The notes under the pieces are model-generated. The model was not told the DNA's origin. It saw only the letters and a program-made list of their open reading frames with translations, and searched no databases. A stretch of 64,000 nt of DNA, from assembly GCF_001417735.1 (NCBI RefSeq), contig NZ_BBUZ01000023.1, positions 62,001 through 126,000 on the forward strand. Reading direction: 5' to 3'. The DNA is from Streptomyces sp. NBRC 110028 (lineage in GTDB: Bacteria > Actinomycetota > Actinomycetes > Streptomycetales > Streptomycetaceae). Below, piece by piece: positions 57,594-64,000 of this stretch (position 1 is the first letter of the stretch; every line of letters starts with the position of its first letter). The position numbers were made by a program, and so were the translations under genes.

Positions 57594-58460
57594 TCAGTAC
57601 GCGTGACGCGGCGGCGGATAGCCGTACCCGTACGACGGGGGCGGCGGCGGGGGCGCGGCGTTGTAGGCGTCGCGGTCGAAGAACGGCCGGGCGTGGGCCC
57701 GCATCCACATCGCGACCGGGTCGTGCTCGTCCGACAGCTCGACCGTGGAGACCGGCAGCCCCTCCGGCACCACGCCGACCGACTGCTGCATCATCAGCCG
57801 CACCGACTCCACGGCCTGCTGGGCGTTGTCGTACAGGTCGAGCCCGATGGCCAGATACGGGGCGCCCAGCGCGGGCTGCACCCAGGCCCGGCGCAACGAG
57901 CGCACCGCGGCGGTGCGGTGCGCGTTCTGCCCCAAGAGGGCGTAGAACTGCGGGATTTCAATGGCGGGCTCGGTCAGCCGCAGCGGACCGGCGGGCAGCC
58001 GGTCCAGCCCGCCCGCGATCCGCCGCAGATCGAGCCAGGGGATGCCGACGCCGCCGCCGGGGGCGTGCGGGTTGAGCCACAGGCCGTAGTGGTCGCGGTA
58101 GAGGGAGTCGGCGATCCGGCGCGCGTCCACCACCTCGTGCGCACGATTCCAGCCACTGGCGGCGAGTTCCTGGGCGGAGGTCACACACGGTGCGTAACCA
58201 TGGCCCTCCACGTCCATGTGGCCGTACTGGGCGTCGGGATCGCCGGGCGCGCCGCGCCACAGCAGCATCCAGACCTGGCCCTCGGCGAGGGCGTGCAGCA
58301 GCGCCTCGTAGGCGTCGTACCGGCCGGGAGCGACCTGCTGCAGCGTTCGCTCGACCTGACCGGCAGCCGCCCCCCAATCCGCGCCCGCGCTCACCTGGGT
58401 CCGCCCCTCTCTCGGCCTTGCCCGCACCTCACCGGGACGCGCGCCGCCCCGACTGGTCAT
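57594..58460 (-). CDS. SseB-domain protein (downstream copy)
   Basis: 288 residues with the C-terminal SseB domain (enhanced serine sensitivity family): WVQPALGAPYLAIGLDLYDN, AQQAVESVRLMMQQSVGVVP, LPVSTVELSDEHDPVAMWMR, ARPFFDRDAY. An N-terminal SseB-like domain (EALLHALAEGQVWMLLWRG, PCVTSAQEL) precedes it. It ends in a Pro/Tyr-rich tail (PPPPPPSYGYGYPPPRHAY). It follows its paralogue at 58502-59299 by 41 bases. In E. coli extra SseB makes cells sensitive to serine; molecular function is unknown. Confidence 0.85.
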   Translation of the reverse strand: MTSRGGARPGEVRARPREGRTQVSAGADWGAAAGQVERTLQQVAPGRYDAYEALLHALAEGQVWMLLWRGAPGDPDAQYGHMDVEGHGYAPCVTSAQELAASGWNRAHEVVDARRIADSLYRDHYGLWLNPHAPGGGVGIPWLDLRRIAGGLDRLPAGPLRLTEPAIEIPQFYALLGQNAHRTAAVRSLRRAWVQPALGAPYLAIGLDLYDNAQQAVESVRLMMQQSVGVVPEGLPVSTVELSDEHDPVAMWMRAHARPFFDRDAYNAAPPPPPPSYGYGYPPPRHAY

Positions 58461-58501
58461 CCAACCAGCTTACGGGCCCCCGTGGCCGTCCCCCGAGTGC
58501 G

Positions 58502-59299
58502 TCACAGGTCACGGTCGTAGAACGGCCGAACACGCTCCAGCATCCACGTGGCCACGGGATCACCCTGCGCGACGTCCAGCGCGACGAGCTGAACGACCCA
58601 CGGCACCGGCACCGCCCCGAGCGCCCGGCCCAGCGCCTCCACCGCGAGGGCCTGCCCCTCCGGGCCCGGCGCGTCCAGCTGCACCCCGACGAAGAGCGCA
58701 GGCTGATCGCCCTCGACGCTGGCCAGCGCGCGCCGCGCGGTGCGTACCCCGGGCTCCTTCGTGAACTCGATCCCGGCGGCGGCCAGGAAGTCGACCGGCT
58801 CCTCCTGCCAGTCGGGCTCGAACAGCCGCACCCGGCCCCCGCGCGCGGGGCCGTCCAGCTCGCTGCGCCCGGACTTGCACAGCTCCTCGACCGCGGACGG
58901 CGGCAGCGGGACGCCGACCGGCCCGTCCGGGTTCACCACGATGCCGAGCTGCGGCGGCAGCCCGCGGGCGAACTCGACGGCCGGGGCGATCGTGAACGAC
59001 ATATGGCCGCCGACGATCTGCAGGAACTGCTGCTCGGAGCTGAAGACGGGCACATACGCCTGGCCCTCGATCTCCAGGGTGGGCAGGTCGAGGCTGCGGC
59101 TGTCGGGGCCGCCGCCGTTCGGCAGCGGGATCCAGACGAAGCTGCGGGTGAGGGTTTCGACGATCCGCGCTCCGGCACCCGGGACCCCGATCGAGGCCGC
59201 GAGCACCTCTTCCAGCTCATTGCCGGGGAACGCCGGATAAGCGCCGTCGGGAAATCCTCCGTGAGCGGGGGTTATGCCCTGCTGCTCCGGGATACTCAT
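58502..59299 (-). CDS. SseB-domain protein (upstream copy)
   Basis: 265 residues, paralogue of the next gene. N-terminal SseB domain (NELEEVLAASIGVPGAGARI, SFVWIPLPNGGG, YVPVFSSEQQFLQIVGGHMS) and C-terminal domain (GIEFTKEPGVRTARRALASV, ALFVGVQLDAPGPEGQALAV, ALGAVPVPWVVQLVALDVAQ, RPFYDRDL). The shared ending (P[F/Y][F/Y]DRD) shows that the two are tandem duplicates. MSIPEQQG is chosen as start; an earlier frame extension lacks a ribosome site. Upstream lies the P-loop gene, 205 bases away on the same strand. Confidence 0.85.
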   Translation of the reverse strand: MSIPEQQGITPAHGGFPDGAYPAFPGNELEEVLAASIGVPGAGARIVETLTRSFVWIPLPNGGGPDSRSLDLPTLEIEGQAYVPVFSSEQQFLQIVGGHMSFTIAPAVEFARGLPPQLGIVVNPDGPVGVPLPPSAVEELCKSGRSELDGPARGGRVRLFEPDWQEEPVDFLAAAGIEFTKEPGVRTARRALASVEGDQPALFVGVQLDAPGPEGQALAVEALGRALGAVPVPWVVQLVALDVAQGDPVATWMLERVRPFYDRDL

Positions 59300-59504
59300 C
59301 TTCGTCCAACCGCCGTCTCGTCCGACCTGCACGAGCACCCTAACGGCTGCGCGGCGGAAGGCCATGGGCCGCCCGGGCATCTCCACAGCACTTCCTCACG
59401 CCGGAAGCACGACCGGAGACGGCCTCACCACGGCCTCCTCACGCTCCGTCACGTCCAGATGGCCGAATTTCGCCCGCCCACCGGTCTGGTGCCCGACTCG
59501 TATG

Positions 59505-60182
59505 TCACTCGAAGGAGATGCCCCGCAGCGTGCTCGCGGTTGCCCGGTCCAGCAGAACGGCCGAAGCGCAGCCCTCGGGCGGCTGCCCGCCCTCCACCCG
59601 CGCCACCAGCCGGCGCATCGCCCGCCGGTGCCGTCCGAAGGCGAAGCCGGAGACGCCCCGGCCGCGGGCGGCCTGGCCCTCCAGGGCGACCGCGGGGTCC
59701 ACATCCAGCAGCACCAGATGCAGCCCGCGGCCGCTGCGCCGGGCATCCCGGGCCAGCCAGCGGCGCACCCAGGGCTGCGAGCCGCAGTCGTGGACGACGA
59801 CGCTCGCGCCGGAGGCGAGCGCCCGGCGCAGCCCCGCGTAGTGGGCGCAGCGGACCAGCGGCCGGTAGACCGCGTACGGCAGCCAGCGCGGCATGCGTCT
59901 CTCCCACGCCTCCCGGGTGTGCTGCGAGTCCACCCGCACCACGGCCACGCCGCCCGGGCCGGCCCCGGGGACCACCCGGTTGATCAGGGTGGACTTGCCG
60001 CTGCCGGGCAGCCCCGAGGCGATGATCAGGTCACGCGCCGGGTAGCGCAGCTCCGCCCCCACCCCGCCGCGCAGGTCGTGCACGGCGCGCCGGTCCGGTC
60101 TGACCGTGCCTCCCGCGCGCGTCCGCTCCTGCCGCGCGGGCAGGGTTCCTCGGGTGGTCGCGAATGTTCCCTGCCCGTGCAC
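59505..60182 (-). CDS. P-loop kinase/ATPase-like protein
   Basis: 225 residues. Walker A DLIIASGLPGSGKSTLINRV (about 52-70) and a DVDPAVALEGQAARGRG segment with arginines that resemble the lid of small-molecule kinases such as the zeta-toxin/polynucleotide kinase group (AAA_33 type). SVVVHDCGSQPWVRRWLARD carries the conserved Asp. The GTG start has GGAGGA about 8 bases upstream. Divergent from the glycine-riboswitch operon. Its phosphate acceptor is unknown. Confidence 0.85.
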   Translation of the reverse strand: MHGQGTFATTRGTLPARQERTRAGGTVRPDRRAVHDLRGGVGAELRYPARDLIIASGLPGSGKSTLINRVVPGAGPGGVAVVRVDSQHTREAWERRMPRWLPYAVYRPLVRCAHYAGLRRALASGASVVVHDCGSQPWVRRWLARDARRSGRGLHLVLLDVDPAVALEGQAARGRGVSGFAFGRHRRAMRRLVARVEGGQPPEGCASAVLLDRATASTLRGISFE

Positions 60183-60349
60183 CGTGATCGTCCTCCAAGG
60201 TCGGTCAAGCGGTTGCGTACCCCGAGAGTGTCAAGAAAAGGTAATGTCCATCAAGGAGGCCCCGGCGCGACCCCGCTCACAGTGGGGGGTTCCCTTCCGG
60301 AGCGGACATGCGATGATGGCCGCGCCAACTGCATACCGGCCGCTCGAAT

Positions 60350-60575
60350 CCGCGCGGGAGAGTCCTTGGGTCACCGGCAGTCCGCCGGTCTTCCCAGGGC
60401 GCCGAAGGAGCAAGCCCTCCCATGAATCTCTCAGGCCCCGATACCGCACGGACGAGGCAGATCTGAAAAGCGGGCCACGCATGGTGGCTCCACCCAAGGT
60501 GCAAGCCGGCCAGCCCCGCCGCGCGGGATTGGTCACGGCGAACCTCTCAGGTTCCGATGACAGATGGGGAGGACG
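60350..60575 (+). ncRNA. Tandem glycine riboswitch
   Basis: Two glycine aptamers in series before gcvT. Aptamer 1 (about 60353-60470) shows GCGGGAGAG, GCGCCGAAGGAGCAAGC, GAATCTCTCAGGC and the closing GGCAGATCTGAAAAGC. Aptamer 2 (about 60472-60575) shows CACCCAAGGTGCAAGCC, GCGAACCTCTCAGGTTCCGA and TGACAGATGGGGAGGAC. Both keep the conserved GCAAGC(C)/CTCTCAGG core. It should switch on the glycine cleavage genes when glycine is high. The rest of the gap 60183-60349 holds the divergent promoters, which I could not fix. Confidence 0.92.
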
Positions 60576-60649
60576 CTGTGCCGTCCTTGTCGTCCCATCC
60601 GCCCCACCCGTCCCGTCATCGCCGTGATCATGCCCTTGGGAGCCGCACC

Positions 60650-61777
60650 ATGACCGACGCCCCGCCCACGCCCCGCCGCACCGCGCTGGACGCGGTCCAC
60701 CGCGGCCTCGGCGCCACCATGACCGACTTCGCGGGCTGGGACATGCCGCTGCGGTACGGCAGCGAGCGCGACGAGCACACCGCGGTGCGCACCCGCGCGG
60801 GGCTCTTCGACCTCTCCCACATGGGTGAGATCGCTCTCACCGGGCCGCAGGCCGCGGACGCCCTCGACTACGCCCTGGTCGGCCATCTCTCGGCGCTCGC
60901 CGTGGGCCGCGCCCGCTACACCATGATCTGCGACAGTGAGGGCGGCATCCTCGACGACCTGATCGTCTACCGGCTCGCCGAGCAGGAGTTCCTGGTCGTG
61001 GCGAACGCCTCGAACGCCCAGGTGGTGCTGGACGCGCTGACCGAGCGCGCCACCGGTTTCGACGCCGCCGTACGGGACGACCGCGACGCGTACGCGCTGA
61101 TCGCCGTCCAGGGGCCGCGGTCCCCCGGGATCCTCAAGGGGCTGACCGACGCCGACCTGGACGGGCTGAAGTACTACGCGGGGCTGCCGGGGACCGTCGC
61201 GGGCGTGTCCGCCCTGATCGCCCGCACCGGCTACACCGGCGAGGACGGCTTCGAGCTGTTCGTCGCGCCGGGTGACGCCGAGCGGGTCTGGCAGGCGCTG
61301 ACCGAGGCGGGCGCCCCGGTGGGCCTGGTGCCGTGCGGGCTGTCCTGCCGGGACACGCTGCGTCTTGAGGCGGGGATGCCGCTGTACGGGCATGAGCTGA
61401 GCACCGACACGACCCCGTTCGACGCGGGGCTCGGCCGGGTGGTGAAGTTCGGCAAGCCCGGTGACTTCGTCGGCCGCGGGGCGCTGGAGGCCGCGGCGCG
61501 CGAGGCCGAGGCCCGGCCGCCGCGCACGCTGACCGGGCTGGTCGCCGAGGGCCGCCGGGTGCCGCGCGCCGGGTACGCCGTGGTGGGCCCCGACGGCTCG
61601 GAGATCGGCCGGGTCACCTCGGGCGCCCCGTCCCCGACGCTGGGGAAGCCGATCGCCATGGCGTACGTGGACGCGGAGCACGCCACGCCCGGCAGCCCGG
61701 GGGTGTCGGTGGACATCCGCGGTACCGGGGAGCCGTACGAGGTGGTCGCGCTCCCCTTCTACCGCCGCGAGCGCTGA
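60650..61777 (+). CDS. gcvT: Glycine cleavage system T protein (aminomethyltransferase)
   Basis: Transfers the methylene group from aminomethyl-lipoyl GcvH to tetrahydrofolate, releasing ammonia. 375 residues. MTDFAGWDMPLRYGSERDEH, GLFDLSHMGEI, YTMICDSEGGILDDLIVYRL (with the catalytic Asp region), FLVVANASNAQ, RTGYTGEDGFELFV and LVPCGLSCRDTLRLEAGM are the standard motifs. The ATG has GGGAG 8 bases upstream; a longer reading would begin inside the riboswitch. First gene of gcvT-gcvH-glyA. Confidence 0.98.
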   Translation: MTDAPPTPRRTALDAVHRGLGATMTDFAGWDMPLRYGSERDEHTAVRTRAGLFDLSHMGEIALTGPQAADALDYALVGHLSALAVGRARYTMICDSEGGILDDLIVYRLAEQEFLVVANASNAQVVLDALTERATGFDAAVRDDRDAYALIAVQGPRSPGILKGLTDADLDGLKYYAGLPGTVAGVSALIARTGYTGEDGFELFVAPGDAERVWQALTEAGAPVGLVPCGLSCRDTLRLEAGMPLYGHELSTDTTPFDAGLGRVVKFGKPGDFVGRGALEAAAREAEARPPRTLTGLVAEGRRVPRAGYAVVGPDGSEIGRVTSGAPSPTLGKPIAMAYVDAEHATPGSPGVSVDIRGTGEPYEVVALPFYRRER

Positions 61778-61842
61778 AGCCCCCGTCTCACCACTGAAGA
61801 CCCGTTTCCCAAGCACTCCCCCCTATCCAGGAGAATCGGACC

Positions 61843-62223
61843 ATGAGCAACCCCCAGCAGCTGCGCTACAGCAAGGAGCACGAGTGGCTGTCGGCCGCCG
61901 ACCAGGACGGCGTGTCGACGATCGGCATCACCGAATACGCGGCCAACGCGCTCGGCGATGTCGTGTACGTCCAGCTCCCGGATGTCGGCTCCACCGTCGC
62001 CGCCGGTGAAACCTGCGGCGAGCTGGAGTCCACGAAGTCGGTCAGCGACCTGTACGCGCCGGTCTCCGGTGAGGTCACCGACATCAACGAGGACGTGGTG
62101 AACGACCCGGCGCTGGTGAATTCCGCCCCCTTCGAGGGCGGCTGGCTGTTCAAGGTGAAGGTGACGGACGAGCCGGGCGACCTGCTCTCCGCCGAGGAAT
62201 ACGCCGCCTTCTCCGACAACTGA
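61843..62223 (+). CDS. gcvH: Glycine cleavage system H protein
   Basis: The 126-residue lipoyl carrier that shuttles the aminomethyl group between the P, T and L proteins. [20 protein letters not shown] opens it; the lipoylated lysine is in [19 protein letters not shown] (about residue 65). [21 protein letters not shown] closes it. It follows gcvT by 65 bases with a GGAGAA ribosome site. The P protein gene is not in the window. Confidence 0.98.
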   Translation: MSNPQQLRYSKEHEWLSAADQDGVSTIGITEYAANALGDVVYVQLPDVGSTVAAGETCGELESTKSVSDLYAPVSGEVTDINEDVVNDPALVNSAPFEGGWLFKVKVTDEPGDLLSAEEYAAFSDN

Positions 62224-62248
62224 CCCTCCTACTTCGATCGGGACCCTG

Positions 62249-63514
62249 ATGTCGCTTCTCAACAGCTCCCTGCACGAGCTCGACCCTGACGTCGCCGCTG
62301 CTGTCGACGCCGAACTCCACCGCCAGCAGTCCACCCTCGAAATGATCGCGTCGGAGAACTTCGCCCCGGCCGCGGTCATGGAGGCCCAGGGCTCGGTCCT
62401 GACCAACAAGTACGCCGAGGGCTACCCCGGCCGCCGCTACTACGGCGGCTGTGAGCACGTCGACGTGGTCGAGCAGATCGCCATCGACCGGGTCAAGGAG
62501 CTGTTCGGCGCCGAGGCGGCCAACGTCCAGCCGCACTCCGGCGCCCAGGCGAACGCCGCCGCGATGTTCGCCCTGCTCCAGCCCGGCGACACCATCCTGG
62601 GTCTGAACCTGGCCCACGGCGGCCACCTCACCCACGGCATGAAGATCAACTTCTCCGGCAAGCTGTACAACGTGGTGCCCTACCACGTGGACGCCGAGAC
62701 CGGTCTGGTCGACATGGACGAGGTCGAGCGCCTGGCCAAGGAGCACCGCCCCAAGCTGGTCATCGCGGGCTGGTCGGCGTACCCGCGCCAGCTGGACTTC
62801 GCCGCGTTCCGCCGGATCGCGGACGAGGTCGGCGCGTACCTGATGGTCGACATGGCCCACTTCGCGGGCCTGGTGGCGGCCGGGCTCCACCCCTCGCCCG
62901 TCCCGCACGCCCACGTCGTCACCACCACCACCCACAAGACCCTCGGCGGTCCGCGCGGTGGCGTGATCCTCTCCACCGCCGACCTGGCCAAGAAGATCAA
63001 CTCGGCGGTCTTCCCCGGTCAGCAGGGCGGCCCGCTGGAGCACGTCATCGCGGCCAAGGCGGTGTCCTTCAAGGTCGCGGCCGGCTCCGCCTTCAAGGAG
63101 CGCCAGGAGCGCACGGTCGAGGGCGCCAAGATCCTCGCCGAGCGGCTGACGCAGGCGGACGTGACCGAGGCCGGCGTCTCCGTCCTCTCCGGCGGCACCG
63201 ACGTCCACCTCGTCCTGGTCGACCTGCGCAACTCCGAGCTGGACGGCAAGCAGGCCGAGGACCGCCTCCACGAGGTCGGCATCACGGTCAACCGCAACGC
63301 CATCCCGAACGACCCGCGGCCGCCCATGGTCACCTCGGGTCTGCGGATCGGCACCCCGGCGCTGGCCACCCGCGGCTTCACCGCCGAGGACTTCCGCGAG
63401 GTCGCGGACATCATCGCCGAGGCGCTCAAGCCCGCCTACGACGCCGACGCGCTGAAGGCGCGGGTCACCGCCCTCGCCGACAAGCACCCGCTGTACCCGC
63501 ACCTGTCGAAGTAA
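62249..63514 (+). CDS. glyA: Serine hydroxymethyltransferase
   Basis: PLP enzyme interconverting serine and glycine with tetrahydrofolate. 421 residues. [45 protein letters not shown], and the PLP lysine in [15 protein letters not shown] are present. It follows gcvH by 25 bases, so glycine cleavage and serine formation are coordinated: methylene-THF from one glycine and a second glycine give serine. A strong hairpin follows its stop. Confidence 0.98.
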   Translation: MSLLNSSLHELDPDVAAAVDAELHRQQSTLEMIASENFAPAAVMEAQGSVLTNKYAEGYPGRRYYGGCEHVDVVEQIAIDRVKELFGAEAANVQPHSGAQANAAAMFALLQPGDTILGLNLAHGGHLTHGMKINFSGKLYNVVPYHVDAETGLVDMDEVERLAKEHRPKLVIAGWSAYPRQLDFAAFRRIADEVGAYLMVDMAHFAGLVAAGLHPSPVPHAHVVTTTTHKTLGGPRGGVILSTADLAKKINSAVFPGQQGGPLEHVIAAKAVSFKVAAGSAFKERQERTVEGAKILAERLTQADVTEAGVSVLSGGTDVHLVLVDLRNSELDGKQAEDRLHEVGITVNRNAIPNDPRPPMVTSGLRIGTPALATRGFTAEDFREVADIIAEALKPAYDADALKARVTALADKHPLYPHLSK

Positions 63515-63547
63515 CCCCGGTCCCGGCCCCCCGGGATCAGGACCGGC

Positions 63548-63576
63548 GGGGGGCGCGCCCACCCGGCGCGCCCCCC
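63548..63576 (+). terminator. Hairpin between glyA and sdaA
   Basis: A perfect 12-bp stem (GGGGGGCGCGCC at 63548-63559 with GGCGCGCCCCCC at 63565-63576) and a 5-base loop, 33 bases after the glyA stop and 47 bases before sdaA, with no T-run. It should end most gcv-glyA transcripts and leave sdaA on read-through or its own promoter. Confidence 0.75.
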
Positions 63577-63623
63577 ACACCGCACCACCCGCACGCACCC
63601 CCGTGCAGACGAAGGAGTCCCCG

Positions 63624-64000
63624 GTGGCCATCTCCGTATTCGATCTCTTCTCGATCGGCATCGGCCCGTCCAGCTCGCACACCGTCGGCCCGATGCGGGC
63701 GGCCCGGATGTTCGTCCGCCGGCTGAAGAACGAAGGGCTGCTGGCCCCCACCGCCTCGGTGCGGGCGGAGTTGTTCGGCTCGCTCGGCGCCACCGGCCAC
63801 GGCCACGGCACCCCCAAGGCCGTGCTGCTCGGCCTGGAGGGCCACTCCCCGCGCGATGTCGACGTCGAGGCAGCCGACGGCGAGGTGGAGCGCATCCGCA
63901 CCACCAAGCGGCTGCGGCTGCTCGCCGCCGAGACCGACGGCGGCCACGAGATCGACTTCGACGATTCCGACCAGCTGATACTGCACCGCCGCAGGTCCCT
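63624..64000 (+). CDS. sdaA: L-serine dehydratase, 5' part
   Basis: About 125 codons before the window ends. GTG start with GAAGGAG 6 bases upstream. The protein begins [20 protein letters not shown], then [12 protein letters not shown] and [20 protein letters not shown], the signature of single-chain iron-sulfur L-serine deaminases (SdaA/SdaB type), which degrade serine to pyruvate and ammonia. The cysteine-bearing catalytic half lies outside. Next to glyA it provides a sink: glycine to serine to pyruvate. Confidence 0.95.
   Translation, partial: MAISVFDLFSIGIGPSSSHTVGPMRAARMFVRRLKNEGLLAPTASVRAELFGSLGATGHGHGTPKAVLLGLEGHSPRDVDVEAADGEVERIRTTKRLRLLAAETDGGHEIDFDDSDQLILHRRRS

Noticed and set aside
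60557..60649. Upstream in-frame ATG for gcvT
   Set aside because: It lies inside the second glycine aptamer and gives a non-conserved Ser/Pro/His stretch; the ATG at 60650 has a ribosome site and the conserved N-terminus.

Overview
The window is high-G+C actinobacterial chromosome, almost certainly Streptomyces. Third codon positions are nearly all G or C, GTG and even TTG starts are common, genes often overlap as ATGA or GTGA, and several families are streptomycete hallmarks (XRE/DUF397 pair, DUF6191, tandem GGDEF-EAL membrane proteins, F420-dependent LLM oxidoreductase). From memory, the order serA-ilvC-ilvN-ilvB, gatC-gatA-x-gatB, ligA, mnmA, cysteine desulfurase, opp operon, gcvT-gcvH-glyA-sdaA follows the conserved core of the S. 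coelicolor chromosome. I see no tRNA, rRNA, CRISPR array, biosynthetic megasynthase or prophage.

Layout. 1-5 kb: the end of a GH6 cellulase and a pectate lyase (secreted plant-polymer enzymes), a Uma2 nuclease-fold protein, and a TetR/MFS efflux pair with a clear operator. 5-10.7 kb: serine and branched-chain amino-acid synthesis (serA, ilvC, ilvN, ilvB) with an ilv leader peptide and attenuator. 10.7-17.9 kb: a large GGDEF/EAL-like signalling protein, two oxidoreductases, a MITE-like element, a lipoprotein PQQ-type sugar dehydrogenase and a tiny DUF6191 gene. 17.9-24.2 kb: MMPL exporter, Tat-exported phospholipase C, a second MITE-like element and an M81 metallopeptidase. 24.3-33.7 kb: Glu/Asp-tRNA(Gln/Asn) amidotransferase genes, a second and catalytically intact GGDEF-EAL protein, DNA ligase and a MetE-like protein.

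33.7-43.6 kb is more accessory: a membrane-anchored propeller, an SDR, a secreted SRPBCC protein with its own palindrome-bearing promoter, LOG-family and XRE/DUF397 genes, a WGR-propeller fusion, a winged-helix/zinc-ribbon protein, another Uma2 protein, and a fused glycine/sarcosine/dimethylglycine methyltransferase (glycine betaine synthesis). That last gene appears to use an ATT start codon.

43.8-64 kb returns to core functions: mnmA and cysteine desulfurase (the sulfur donor for tRNA thiolation), an LLM oxidoreductase, an amidase, an alpha/beta hydrolase, an ArsR/SRPBCC pair, a TRIC-like channel, a five-gene oligopeptide ABC operon, two SseB-domain genes, a P-loop kinase-like gene, and a tandem glycine riboswitch controlling gcvT-gcvH-glyA with sdaA behind it. 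One-carbon, glycine and serine metabolism is therefore represented at both ends (serA; gcv/glyA/sdaA) and in the middle (betaine synthesis from glycine).
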